Positions 8,525 to 17,033 are shown, counted from the stretch's first letter. The stretch is 46,878 nucleotides of DNA from JBFWUW01 sp050247075 (GCA_050247075.1 JBFWUW010000057.1:1-46878), one strand, 5' to 3'. Numbers and translations: made by a program. The notes: a model not told the origin generated them from the letters alone.

Positions 8525-9544
8525 ATGAGGAAGACCGCATTGCTCTTGCGAGCGGCATTCACGCTCGTGGAGTTGCTGGTGGTCATCGCCATTATTGGCG
8601 TGTTGATCGCCCTATTGCTGCCGGCCGTTCAGGCCGCGCGCGAAGCAGCTCGTCGCACGAAATGCACCAACAACATGAAGCAAATTGGGTTGGGCATGCA
8701 TAACTACCTGGACCAATGGAAGAAATTCCCTTGCGGCACCACTTGGACCTTGCCGGGTCAGTCCGGGTTTACGGCGATCATGCCGTACACCGACTACGCC
8801 AGCTTGTACGAGAATATGCGCATCGGCGACCTTTACCAGGCAGACATTGGCACCAACGCTACGGCTTGGCACTGGGACCAGCCGATGATTACAAACTCTA
8901 GTCAGTACCCCCGCGCACAGATCATTCAGTTTGCGATTTGCCCGTCCGATCCTGGTCCGCCTACCGATGGTAGCTGGGGAAAGACCAACTACAGCCTTAG
9001 CGCCGGCAACAACAACGTCAACGAGGGAAGCTGCACGGGTAATTGCGATATTTACGTGCCGTTTGCCGATAGCGGCTATCCCAATCCCGGTTCTAGCCAA
9101 TCGAACGAAGGCTACGTATCGGGTATGTTCGCCACCGGCAATTATGCCTGCAAGGAAAGCGACGTTACGGACGGTTTGTCCAACACCATCATGGCTGGCG
9201 AGCAGACGTTTAATTGCTCGGATCACCCCGGCTGGTTGTTCTACCCCTGGCATATGCACCTGGGACAGGCCAGCACGACCATCCCCATGAACATCTTCGC
9301 GTCTTGCTTCAACGAGCCAATTCAGCGCGTGCAACCGTTCCAATGTGGGCAGTACAACGCTAGCGTTAATAACTTGAATTGCCACAAGATCAATTTTGGC
9401 TTCAAGTCGCGGCACCCAGCCGGTGCCAATTTCTTGATGGGTGATGCGTCTGTAAAGTTCATTCGCACGACCATTCAAGAATCGACCTATCGCTGGTTGG
9501 GTTGCCGTAGGGACGGCCAGACCATTGATCTCAATAAGTTCTAA
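8525..9544 (+). CDS. DUF1559 prepilin-like protein
   Basis: The product is 339 residues. The start at 8525 is fixed by AAGGAG six bases upstream. Residues about 10-45 are the type IV pilin-like N-terminal methylation helix (FTLVELLVVIAIIGVLIAL, then the LPAVQAAREAARR signature of the planctomycete DUF1559 family). The residue before the mature Phe is Ala, not the usual Gly. The large C-terminal domain contains paired Cys residues and ends with GDASVKF and RRDGQ, typical of the family. Such proteins are exported by a type II secretion/pilus-like system and are very numerous in planctomycetes. Their exact role (pseudopilin, surface fibre) is not settled. It heads a plus-strand surface-protein run and is followed by a strong terminator. 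Confidence 0.95.
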   Translation: MRKTALLLRAAFTLVELLVVIAIIGVLIALLLPAVQAAREAARRTKCTNNMKQIGLGMHNYLDQWKKFPCGTTWTLPGQSGFTAIMPYTDYASLYENMRIGDLYQADIGTNATAWHWDQPMITNSSQYPRAQIIQFAICPSDPGPPTDGSWGKTNYSLSAGNNNVNEGSCTGNCDIYVPFADSGYPNPGSSQSNEGYVSGMFATGNYACKESDVTDGLSNTIMAGEQTFNCSDHPGWLFYPWHMHLGQASTTIPMNIFASCFNEPIQRVQPFQCGQYNASVNNLNCHKINFGFKSRHPAGANFLMGDASVKFIRTTIQESTYRWLGCRRDGQTIDLNKF

Positions 9545-9571
9545 GCGTTTGGGCTGAAGAATCCGAGTACA

Positions 9572-9607
9572 GGACCAGCCCCCGTATGGGGGCTGGTCCA
9601 ATTTTTG
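9572..9607 (+). terminator. Strong intrinsic terminator after the DUF1559 gene
   Basis: A perfect 12-bp stem (GGACCAGCCCCC / GGGGGCTGGTCC) with loop GTAT is followed by AATTTTT. It lies 27 bases after the stop codon and ends the DUF1559 transcript, so the lipoprotein downstream probably has its own promoter or depends on readthrough. Confidence 0.92.
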
Positions 9608-9680
9608 GGGTATAGGTCGCGCAGGGGACGTCTATTTTCGCGGCTATTGGGCCTGTCATACACCACCTAGGGAGAATGTT

Positions 9681-10160
9681 GTGAAACGCAATTATGTTGT
9701 TGGTTGCATGTTGTTGGCCACGGTGGCGGTTGCCATGAGCGGCTGCGGCGGCGATTCCATTGACGGGTTAGTCGCCGCCAAAGGAACGATCAAACAAGGG
9801 GGTACCCCCCTCGAAGGCGCTTCCGTGATTTTTTCGTCGGCGGCTGGCTATACGGCATTTGCTACCACCGATGCCCAGGGTAATTTTTCCTTGTTCACCC
9901 GTAATCAAGAGGGGGCCAACCCGGGCACGTACAAGGTGATGGTCACGAAAATCCCCGCGGGCGCGGCACCCGCCCCGACTACTACCACTGGCGACGTTGC
10001 CGCCGTGCCGGATCCCAGCGCGGTAAAGGAAGAGCCATTGGCTGAAGGCCCCAAGAACCAGTTGAATGCCAAGTACGCCACCAAGGAAAGCACGCCGTTG
10101 GAGGCCGTGGTAGACAAGGATGCCTCCAAGAACGTCTTCGAGTTCGATTTGGAACCGTAG
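9681..10160 (+). CDS. Transthyretin-like (carboxypeptidase-regulatory-like) lipoprotein
   Basis: The product is 159 residues and starts at GTG, with GGGAG about six bases upstream. A lipoprotein signal ends in AMSGCGG, with the lipidated Cys near residue 22. The mature part has the small beta-sandwich pattern of carboxypeptidase-regulatory/transthyretin-like domains: GTIKQGGTPLEGASVIF, then TTDAQGNFSLFT, then NPGTYKVMVTK. A Pro/Thr/Ala-rich linker and an acidic tail follow. Such lipoproteins usually sit directly after DUF1559 genes in planctomycetes, as here, and probably serve as envelope-anchored accessory proteins. No enzymatic residues were seen. Confidence 0.88.
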   Translation: MKRNYVVGCMLLATVAVAMSGCGGDSIDGLVAAKGTIKQGGTPLEGASVIFSSAAGYTAFATTDAQGNFSLFTRNQEGANPGTYKVMVTKIPAGAAPAPTTTTGDVAAVPDPSAVKEEPLAEGPKNQLNAKYATKESTPLEAVVDKDASKNVFEFDLEP

Positions 10161-10211
10161 ACGCAAGACCCGATACAATGCAATCTTGATACGCTGCCGG
10201 CGGACGGGCCA

Positions 10212-11783
10212 GTGGCTAATTCGTTGCACGATATCCGCGACGCGGTTTCGTCCGACTCGTTTTGGATGAAGCCGCGTCGTTTTGTTGTTGACCACCGAAT
10301 GAAGAATGCCGCCATGTCAGGTCTTTTCAACGGTCGAACGCCCTGGCTGCTGTTGGTGGGCCTGGTGGTTGTCGGCGTTGGCTTTCGCCCGGCATGGCGG
10401 TCGGCCGTGAACAGCTATCGGATATCGGCGGCTCGTACCGCACTCTCCCGGGGCGAGCCCGAAAAGGCTTTGGAACTGCTGGAAGCCGCCGAGGAAACGG
10501 CTCAAACACGCGCCGACATTCAATACTGGCTGGCGGTTGCCTCGCGCCGGGCCCAGCGGTTGAAGCAGTTCAAAGTCTACCTGCAGCGCGCCGAAAGGGG
10601 CGGTTGGCCGCTGGAGGAGATCCAGCGCCAACAACTGCTGGCCTTGGCCCAGACTGGCCAATTTGACGAGGTCGAATCGCAACTTTCCAAGATCTGGCTG
10701 GTCGATGCCTCGGAAAACGTCACCGATGAAGTCTGCGAGGCGATGTCGCGGGGCTATCTTTCGCTGGTCCGTCTGAACGAGGCCCGCTATTGGCTGGAAC
10801 ATTGGATTAATCTTCGGCCCGACCTGGTCCCGCCTCGGTTGATGCTGGCCCAATTGTTGTCGCGGATGGAGCGTTTCGACCTCGTTCGGCAGCAGTACCA
10901 AGAGGTCTTGCAACGCTTTCCGGAGCGCGCCGACGTACGCCTGAAACTGGCTGACAGCTTGCTCGAAGCGAGCAAACTGGCCGATGCCGTGACCGAGTAC
11001 GAACTAATTCTGCGGCAATCGCCGGCTGACCCCGGCGCAACCTTGGGATTGGCGCAGGCCCACATGCGCCTGGGGCAAACGGAGGTGGCACGCCAACAAC
11101 TTGCCGATGCCCTGTCCACCAACCTGTCTTCGCGCCAGCGGGCCAAGGCTCTGGTCGATTTGTCGTCGTTCGACTTGGCGGCGGGCCAGTCGGAGCAAGC
11201 CATTGCGCGGTTGACGGAAGCCGAGAAACTGTGGCCCGAGGAAGCCAACGTTCAGTACAAGCTGGGGCAATGCCTGCGGCAGGCAGGCCAGTCCGAGGCC
11301 GCCAAGAAGCATCTGGACCGCGCCAGGGAACTTCAAGACTTGAAACAACGGCTCGGCCTGTTGTCGCAAGACCTGGTGCAGAACTCCGACAGCATCGACT
11401 TGCGCTTTCAGATTGGTGACGTCGCCTTGCAATTAGGTATGCTGGAAGAGGCCAAGCAATGGCTGACGAGCGCCATTTTAATGGACCAGAACCATCGCCA
11501 GGCGCATGCCCGGCTGGCGGAGATTTACCAGTCACTGGGTGATGCGGACAACGCCTTGTGGCATCGCCGGTTTGCGCAAACTCTGGATGATGCCCCCCAG
11601 CCATCACCCTCTTCCTCCACGACCGATTCTCCACCCCATGCGGACATAGTTGATAAGCTGGAAAAGGAAGCCGTGCCGCCCGCCAACCAGTTGCCGCCCG
11701 CGGAGAAGCAACCATCAGAACCAGACAAGAAAGTCGATCCGCCTGCTCCCGTTGAACCGCGAAATCCAGCGGCGGAGTCGTAA
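10212..11783 (+). CDS. Membrane-anchored TPR-repeat protein
   Basis: The product is up to 523 residues. A single membrane segment (WLLLVGLVVVGVGF) lies near the N-terminus. The likely start is uncertain: GTG at 10212, or ATG at 10266, 10299 or 10314, all in frame. The rest is a long array of tetratricopeptide repeats (ALSRGEPEKALELLEAAEE, KLADSLLEASKLADAVTEYE, LGQCLRQAGQSEAAKKHLD), about nine repeats, ending in a Pro/Ser-rich disordered tail of about 70 residues. It is a protein-interaction scaffold on the periplasmic or cytoplasmic face. It is followed after 28 bases by the ASPIC/FG-GAP lipoprotein, a pairing (TPR with ASPIC) that is common in planctomycetes, so the two probably act together. 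Confidence 0.85.
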   Translation: MANSLHDIRDAVSSDSFWMKPRRFVVDHRMKNAAMSGLFNGRTPWLLLVGLVVVGVGFRPAWRSAVNSYRISAARTALSRGEPEKALELLEAAEETAQTRADIQYWLAVASRRAQRLKQFKVYLQRAERGGWPLEEIQRQQLLALAQTGQFDEVESQLSKIWLVDASENVTDEVCEAMSRGYLSLVRLNEARYWLEHWINLRPDLVPPRLMLAQLLSRMERFDLVRQQYQEVLQRFPERADVRLKLADSLLEASKLADAVTEYELILRQSPADPGATLGLAQAHMRLGQTEVARQQLADALSTNLSSRQRAKALVDLSSFDLAAGQSEQAIARLTEAEKLWPEEANVQYKLGQCLRQAGQSEAAKKHLDRARELQDLKQRLGLLSQDLVQNSDSIDLRFQIGDVALQLGMLEEAKQWLTSAILMDQNHRQAHARLAEIYQSLGDADNALWHRRFAQTLDDAPQPSPSSSTTDSPPHADIVDKLEKEAVPPANQLPPAEKQPSEPDKKVDPPAPVEPRNPAAES

Positions 11784-11811
11784 CCCTTGGGCCGCACCGG
11801 CCCCCCGCGAA

Positions 11812-13629
11812 ATGCGAATGACACGCCGCCCCCAAACATCCGTGCGACCCGCGCGCCGTCCCGCTATTCGGCTATTGCCATCCCTCGATCAGCGCCGTCG
11901 GGTTCACTGCTTCAACATGGTGCTGGCGCTATTGGCCATTCTGGCCGGTTCGGGTTGCCCCGCCAAACCTTCGGTTCCGCCGGCCGCGGTGCCGAACACG
12001 ACGCAGGGCACGGAGTCCGACCCAGCCCCCGCCACGGATACCGGCACCGTCGAACTACGCGATATGACGTCCGAGTCGGGCATTGATTTTACATACCACA
12101 ATGGCCGCGAGGCGGGACATGGTGCGTTGCTGGAGGCCCTAGGCGGAGGCGTGGCGCTGTTCGATTTTGATGGCGACCAACAAGTCGATGTTTTTCTGCC
12201 AGGCGGGGGTGGATTTAGCGACGGACACCAGATCTATGGTTTGCCTGCCGCATTGTACCGTAATTTGGGTGATTGGCATTTTCAGCCCGTGACCAACCTG
12301 GCTGGCATCGAAGCCGCGCGGTACTACAGCCATGCCTGTTATTGCGCCGACTACGACAATGACGGCTTCATCGACGTGACGGTGACTGGCTACGGCGGAG
12401 TGCAATTGTTCCGCAACCTGGGCGATGGAACCTTTGAGGAGGCGTCCGCCGCGGCCGGCCTGGCCGATCGCTTGTGGAGCAGTTCCGCCGCCTGGGGCGA
12501 TTTCGACGGAGACGGCAACTTGGACCTGTACATCATCCACTTTGCCGATTGGTCGTTCGAGGAGGGGCATCATCCATACTGCAAAGCCTGGAGCAGCAAC
12601 GATCGCGATACCTGTCCGCCGATTCGGTTCGATTCGCTTCCCGACTTGCTGTACCGTAACAGCGGTGACGGCACCTTTGCCGATTTCACCCAGGCCAGCG
12701 CCATCCGTACCGACGGTCGAGGGCTGGGGGCGATTGCCGCCGATCTGGACCATGACGGCGATTGCGATCTTTACGTGGCCAATGACACGATGGACAATTT
12801 TCTGTACATCAACGACGGCCACGGAGTCTTCACCGAGGAAGGCTTGCCGCGCGGCGCGGCGGTCGATGACAAGGCTGAGCCAAACGCCAGCATGGGGCTG
12901 GAACTGCTGGACTTCGACGCCGACGGCTGGCCCGACCTGTGGGTCACCAATTATGTAGGCGAGCAATATGCCATGTACCGCAACTTGGGCGGTGCCGAAT
13001 TCGACCATGTCAGTGCGCGGATCGGCCTGGGGGTGCTGGCCTCGCAATACGTCGGTTGGGGAGCAGTCGCCGCCGATCTCGACCGCGATGGTGACCAGGA
13101 TCTGCTGGTCACCAACGGGCACGCCATTTACTACGCGGAAGGCGTACCGCATCGCCAACGGCCAGTCGTGCTGTTGAATGAGCAACCTTCCAACCGGTTG
13201 CGGCCCGTCCCGTTTGCCAATGACAGCTACTTTGGCCAGCCACACGCGGGCCGGGGGCTGGCCCTGGCCGACCTGGATGGCGACCATGACTTGGACGTAG
13301 CGCTCTCGAACCTCAACGAGCCGGCAACCGTACTGCGCAACGACACGCCAACAGAGGGGACCACGGTGCGCATCAGGCTGGTGGGAACGACGTCCAACCG
13401 CGATGCCATTGGCACTCGGCTGGTGCTGCACACATCGGCGGGCGACCAGTTGAGGCACGTCAAAGGGGGAGGCAGTTACGTCTCGCACTCGGACCTAACC
13501 GTCGATTGGGGCCTGCCGCGCGATGCGACCGTGCTCGGCCTGAGCATCTGGTGGCCGTCAGGCATCCAGCAAGAGCTATCCCCATGGCAAGGCCCCACGA
13601 TTCAAACCTTTATCGAGCCGCTGCCTTGA
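11812..13629 (+). CDS. ASPIC/UnbV FG-GAP repeat lipoprotein
   Basis: The product is 605 residues from the ATG at 11812 (an ATG at 11917 would also keep the signal). A hydrophobic segment ends in LAGSGCPAK, a likely lipoprotein signal. Several FG-GAP/VCBS calcium-binding-like repeats follow, each with the D-x-D-x-D-G loop: DFDGDQQVDVFLPG, DYDNDGFIDV, DFDGDGNLDLYI, DLDHDGDCDLYV, DFDADGWPDLWV, DLDRDGDQDLLV, DLDGDHDLDVAL. These form an integrin-alpha-like beta-propeller. The last 80 residues are the ASPIC/UnbV domain (IGTRLVLHTSAGDQLRHVKG, YVSHSDLTVDWGL, LSIWWPSG). The protein is exported and probably binds ligands at the cell surface; no enzymatic activity is assigned. It follows the TPR gene in what looks like one transcript. 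Confidence 0.95.
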   Translation: MRMTRRPQTSVRPARRPAIRLLPSLDQRRRVHCFNMVLALLAILAGSGCPAKPSVPPAAVPNTTQGTESDPAPATDTGTVELRDMTSESGIDFTYHNGREAGHGALLEALGGGVALFDFDGDQQVDVFLPGGGGFSDGHQIYGLPAALYRNLGDWHFQPVTNLAGIEAARYYSHACYCADYDNDGFIDVTVTGYGGVQLFRNLGDGTFEEASAAAGLADRLWSSSAAWGDFDGDGNLDLYIIHFADWSFEEGHHPYCKAWSSNDRDTCPPIRFDSLPDLLYRNSGDGTFADFTQASAIRTDGRGLGAIAADLDHDGDCDLYVANDTMDNFLYINDGHGVFTEEGLPRGAAVDDKAEPNASMGLELLDFDADGWPDLWVTNYVGEQYAMYRNLGGAEFDHVSARIGLGVLASQYVGWGAVAADLDRDGDQDLLVTNGHAIYYAEGVPHRQRPVVLLNEQPSNRLRPVPFANDSYFGQPHAGRGLALADLDGDHDLDVALSNLNEPATVLRNDTPTEGTTVRIRLVGTTSNRDAIGTRLVLHTSAGDQLRHVKGGGSYVSHSDLTVDWGLPRDATVLGLSIWWPSGIQQELSPWQGPTIQTFIEPLP

Positions 13630-13664
13630 ACTTGTGCCGATGATTCGCCTTTTACAGGGCAAGA

Positions 13665-14555
13665 TCACTCCGCGGGCTTGTCAATGTTGGCCAATGCCCC
13701 GCGGATTGTGCCCGCGAAGGACTCTAGCTGTTGCATCGTGTCGCAGAAGGCCGCATAAGACATGTCTTGCCGCAACTCTGGCGTAAGTGCCCGGCCGCCG
13801 ACGACCAGTGCCGAGCCAACTTCAGTGGCGGCGGCCGACAACCCGGCAAACTCCGCCACAAAGTCGATGCCTTCCCGAATGTGCGAAACGCTCAGCCAGA
13901 ACAGTCGCGGCCGTTTGTCGTACAGCGAGCGGATCAGCGATGCGAACGGAATCGATACGCCCAGCGAGTTGGCGTGCCAGCCCGATTCGCGAAGGACCAG
14001 TTCGGCCATCGTCGTGGGCAGCATGTATTGGTCCCCTTCGATCGTGCCACCCAAGGCCAGCAGTTCCTGCTGGGGTTGGGGCTGCAGCCGCCGCAGGTCG
14101 AGCAAGATTCGCAGGGCGATCTCGCATCCGCGGCGTTCTTGATAGACCTCGGCCTGTTGGCAGCTCCAGCGGTCGCCAATCAGGCGAAAAGCCGGGGAGA
14201 TGACTTGGTCGCACAGCACGCTGCTGGAATGCCTGGCCAGGTGCAGGTCCATCACGATCTGCCTGGCCTGGGCTTCATTTCCGGCCAACAGGGCATCGGC
14301 CAATAGCCCGCGGCCGCGCGCCAAACCAAGGTTGGCCCCCGGCGCGGTGGGGGGCAGGCCCAACAGTTCGGGCGAAACAAGCTGAAAATCTCGTTCGCGG
14401 ATGAATCGTAAGACGTCGCTCAGCAGCAGTTTACGGTGCTTGCCGGCCGTCCGCACGGTCTGGATCAGACCAGAATCGCACCAACGTTTAAGCGACGACT
14501 CGCTGACGCCAATCGCCCGGGCAACCTGCTTGGGTGAGAGGAGTTCGGCGGGCAC
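13665..14555 (-). CDS. MerR/CarH-like regulator with degenerate cobalamin-binding module
   Basis: The product is 296 residues and starts at GTG. Residues 5-52 form a MerR/excisionase winged helix (SPKQVARAIGVSESSLKRWC, then TAGKHRKLLL). About 80-160 is the helical cap domain, and 165-290 is a Rossmann-like B12-binding domain, the architecture of the CarH/LitR photoreceptor repressors. The CarH cap motif W-x9-E-H appears as W130-x9-E140-R141. The lower-ligand His, expected in a G-E-Q-H-E-L-G-like segment, is Tyr177 (EGDQYMLP). Both cobalt-contacting histidines are therefore gone, so the protein probably does not sense light through adenosylcobalamin. It diverges from the lipid operon at 14820. 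TTTAGCAC repeats at 14585-14603 suggest autoregulation. The family assignment is firm; the ligand is unknown. Confidence 0.85.
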   Translation of the reverse strand: MPAELLSPKQVARAIGVSESSLKRWCDSGLIQTVRTAGKHRKLLLSDVLRFIRERDFQLVSPELLGLPPTAPGANLGLARGRGLLADALLAGNEAQARQIVMDLHLARHSSSVLCDQVISPAFRLIGDRWSCQQAEVYQERRGCEIALRILLDLRRLQPQPQQELLALGGTIEGDQYMLPTTMAELVLRESGWHANSLGVSIPFASLIRSLYDKRPRLFWLSVSHIREGIDFVAEFAGLSAAATEVGSALVVGGRALTPELRQDMSYAAFCDTMQQLESFAGTIRGALANIDKPAE

Positions 14556-14584
14556 GGCAATCTCATCATGGTCGAGTTGGACGA

Positions 14585-14603
14585 TTTAGCACTACTTTAG
14601 CAC
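14585..14603. promoter_or_regulatory. Tandem TTTAGCAC repeat upstream of the regulator gene
   Basis: TTTAGCAC occurs at 14585-14592 and 14596-14603, an 11-base period, 30 bases upstream of the regulator's start codon. Tandem 11-base repeats are the usual operator form for CarA/CarH-type winged helices, so this may be an autoregulatory site. Confidence 0.4.
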
Positions 14604-14711
14604 CCTGTTCGTGCAACTCCACTGGCGGGGCTGAACAAGCCGTTTTCTCTTCGACGCAAATAATTTATTGCAAATAACTTACGACCAAGAATATTTCTGG
14701 CCTAACTACGC

Positions 14712-14739
14712 TTGCCGACCGTCATGGAACGGCTATAAC
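14712..14739 (+). promoter_or_regulatory. Probable promoter of the lipid-modification operon
   Basis: TTGCCG (14712-14717) and TATAAC (14734-14739) are separated by 16 bases. Transcription would begin near 14746, inside the tandem TGAACGTTT repeat, leaving a leader of about 75 bases before the GTG start at 14820. Confidence 0.6.
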
Positions 14740-14743
14740 AGAA

Positions 14744-14761
14744 TGAACGTTTTGAACGTTT
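14744..14761. promoter_or_regulatory. Tandem 9-bp operator-like repeat
   Basis: TGAACGTTT is repeated perfectly and without spacing (14744-14752 and 14753-14761). Each unit holds the palindrome AACGTT. It covers the predicted transcription start of the lipid operon, where a repressor would act. The obvious candidate is the divergent MerR/CarH-like protein. Confidence 0.6.
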
Positions 14762-14819
14762 TTTGGAAAAGCCGCTAGGCTGGCTCGCCGATCAACGACA
14801 AGTGCTCGGAGATACAACA

Positions 14820-16130
14820 GTGAGAATAGCCATCATCGGAGGAGGCATTTCGGGTTTGGTGGCGGCCTATCACCTCTGTCGCGACCACGCGATCACGCTT
14901 TTTGAAGCAAATGGCTACCTGGGCGGGCACACGAATACGGTCGAAGTCACGGTGGCCGGCCAGCGGCAAGCCGTGGATACCGGTTTCATTGTCTTCAATG
15001 ACCGAACCTATCCGGCCTTCGTGCGATTGCTCGACGAGCTGCGGGTGCCGTCGTTTGCCACCGACATGAGCTTTAGCGTTCGCTGCCAGCAGAGCGGTTT
15101 GGAGTATTGCGGCAGTTCCCTGAATGGGCTGTTGGCCCAGCGGAAAAACTTGTTGCGGCCAGCATTTTACCGGCTGGTGCGAGACATCCTGCGGTTCAAT
15201 CGCCTGGCTCCGAGGCAGTTCAATGGTCTGCGACACGACCAGACGGTGGACGATTACATCGCCAGCCAAGGACTTAGCCGCGAGTTTGCCGAATGGTATC
15301 TGCTGCCGATGGGATCTGCGATCTGGTCGTGCCCGCGGACATCGTTCGGGCGGTTTCCGATTCGCTTCATTATTGAGTTCTACCGCCATCATGGCCTGCT
15401 GAGCTTGACTGACCGCCCAACCTGGCGTGTGGTGGAGGGAGGATCGCGGACCTATGTCGAGCGGTTGACGCGGCCGTTCTTGGATCGAACGCGTACCAAC
15501 TCACCCGTCGTGGGCGTCAGGCGAGACCAACTAGGAGTGCAAATCATCCCCCGTGGCCAGCCCGCCGAGGTGTTCGACCATGTGGTGTTTGCCTGCCATA
15601 GCGACCAGGCCTTGCGGATGCTGGGGGACGGCGCGACACCGCTGGAGCATGAAGTATTGGAGGCGTTTCCCTATCAGAAGAACATTGCCGTGCTGCACAC
15701 CGACCGCCGAATGTTGCCACGGTCGCGAAGGGCCTGGGCTAGTTGGAACTATCTGCTGCCCACCAACGGCGACGACGGCGCGACGGTCACGTACCACATG
15801 AACCGATTGCAGCATTTGCAATCGAGCGAGGAAATCTGCGTCACACTGAATGGCGAACAGCAGATCGACCCGGCCAAAATCTTGCGGCGGTTTGAGTACC
15901 AGCACCCGGTCTTTACCACCCGTCGCCAATTGGCCCAGGCGCGGCATTCCGACTTGCTGCTGGCCAACCGCACCTCGTACTGCGGGGCATACTGGGGCAA
16001 CGGCTTTCACGAAGATGGGGTCCAAAGTGGGCTGGCCGTTTGCGCGGCTTTGCAAGGGAGTGATCCATGTTCCGTGTTTAGTTTTCAGGATTCAGAAAGA
16101 CACGAACCACATTCAACTGCCGCCTCTTAA
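14820..16130 (+). CDS. FAD-dependent amine-oxidase-type oxidoreductase
   Basis: The product is 436 residues. The GTG at 14820 is chosen because GGAG lies eight bases upstream and the protein then opens directly with the FAD-binding strand-loop-helix (VRIAIIGGGISGLVAAYHL, then an acidic residue in LFEANGYLGGHTNT). Conserved segments of the desaturase/amine-oxidase group follow (VDTGFIVFNDRTYPAF, then ASWNYLLP and YWGNGFHEDGVQSG near the end). Homologues sit with DUF1365 and Cfa genes in many bacteria and are thought to oxidise or desaturate fatty-acyl chains of membrane lipids; the reaction here is inferred. The last 20 or so residues are encoded by a dispersed repeat and look like a recent tail. 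First gene of the operon; 93 bases separate it from DUF1365. Confidence 0.88.
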   Translation: MRIAIIGGGISGLVAAYHLCRDHAITLFEANGYLGGHTNTVEVTVAGQRQAVDTGFIVFNDRTYPAFVRLLDELRVPSFATDMSFSVRCQQSGLEYCGSSLNGLLAQRKNLLRPAFYRLVRDILRFNRLAPRQFNGLRHDQTVDDYIASQGLSREFAEWYLLPMGSAIWSCPRTSFGRFPIRFIIEFYRHHGLLSLTDRPTWRVVEGGSRTYVERLTRPFLDRTRTNSPVVGVRRDQLGVQIIPRGQPAEVFDHVVFACHSDQALRMLGDGATPLEHEVLEAFPYQKNIAVLHTDRRMLPRSRRAWASWNYLLPTNGDDGATVTYHMNRLQHLQSSEEICVTLNGEQQIDPAKILRRFEYQHPVFTTRRQLAQARHSDLLLANRTSYCGAYWGNGFHEDGVQSGLAVCAALQGSDPCSVFSFQDSERHEPHSTAAS

Positions 16131-16219
16131 TCGCCCCACAGTCGCCCTTCCGCAAGTATCGGAACACCATCCGCAACCGACCGCCTGCACGACAATTACC
16201 GATAACTGAACACTGAACA
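16065..16219. repeat. TTCGGTGTTCAG-type repeat pieces
   Basis: GTTCCGTGTTTAGTTTTCAG at 16069-16088 and TGAACACTGAACACC near 16205-16220 resemble the repeats at 6225-6250 and 24440-24472. The first piece lies inside the 3-prime end of the FAD oxidoreductase gene; the second lies just before the DUF1365 start. Confidence 0.45.
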
Positions 16220-16223
16220 CCCC

Positions 16224-17033
16224 ATGCACTCCTGTCTCTACCAAGGACTCGTTCATCACCACCGGCGACTACCGGCAGCGCATGCTTTTCGCTTCCGCTT
16301 GTTCCTGGTCTATCTGGACTTGGCCGAGCTGGACCAGGTGTTTGCCGGACGTTGGTGGTGGTCGGCCCGGCGTTTCAATCTGGCCTGGTTTCGCCGGCAA
16401 GACCACCTGGGCGATGCTCGCCAGCCGTTGGATGAGGCGGTGCGCGACCTTGTGGAGCAGCGCACCGGACGCCGCCCCGGCGGGCCGGTACGACTGTTGA
16501 CGCACTTGCGTTACGCCGGCTTTATCATCAACCCGATCAGCTTGTACTACTGCTTCGAACAAGACGGCGAGCGGCTGCAAGCCGTCGTGGCTGAAGTCAA
16601 TAACACGCCTTGGGGCGAGCGGCACCTGTATGTCCTGCCCGCCACGCGGCAGCCAAGTGGTCGATCGACCCGCGGCATCCAACAACGGCACGAAAAAGAG
16701 TTTCACGTTTCGCCCTTTATGGGAATGCGGCAAGAGTATGACTGGAAGGTCGGCCTCCCTGGTGAATCGTTGCGAGTACAGATTGCCAGTCGTGAAGCAC
16801 CCGCACCCCCACTGACGGGCCAATCAGCCAGCCCCGCCTTGTTCGACGCCCGGCTGACCATGCGGCGGCGGCCCATCACGACAAGCAATCTGGCGCTGTC
16901 GCTGTTGCGCTATCCCTTGATGACGCTGCAAGTCTGGTTGGGAATTTACTGGCAGGCCTGGCGACTGTGGTGGAAGGGAGTGCCGTTCCACCCACATCCT
17001 AAACACAACTCTCCCGCCAAGGTGGCCGCATGA
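16224..17033 (+). CDS. DUF1365 family protein
   Basis: The product is 269 residues, typical for DUF1365. It begins with the family's YQGLVHHHRRLPAAHAFRFR, with H-x-R-x4-H-x-F character, followed by LFLVYLDLAELDQV. VRLLTHLRYAGFIINPISLY and a FHVSPFMGM segment are also diagnostic. No catalytic mechanism is established for this family. It is found almost always beside the FAD oxidoreductase and Cfa-type methyltransferase, as in the singlet-oxygen-responsive cluster of Rhodobacter and in LitR/CarH-controlled clusters. A role in modified fatty-acid synthesis is therefore likely. Its stop overlaps the next start as ATGA at 17030-17033, showing translational coupling. Confidence 0.93.
   Translation: MHSCLYQGLVHHHRRLPAAHAFRFRLFLVYLDLAELDQVFAGRWWWSARRFNLAWFRRQDHLGDARQPLDEAVRDLVEQRTGRRPGGPVRLLTHLRYAGFIINPISLYYCFEQDGERLQAVVAEVNNTPWGERHLYVLPATRQPSGRSTRGIQQRHEKEFHVSPFMGMRQEYDWKVGLPGESLRVQIASREAPAPPLTGQSASPALFDARLTMRRRPITTSNLALSLLRYPLMTLQVWLGIYWQAWRLWWKGVPFHPHPKHNSPAKVAA

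Noticed and set aside
12139..13488. 449-codon minus-strand open frame
   Set aside because: Antisense shadow of the FG-GAP repeats; no start signal and no protein family character.
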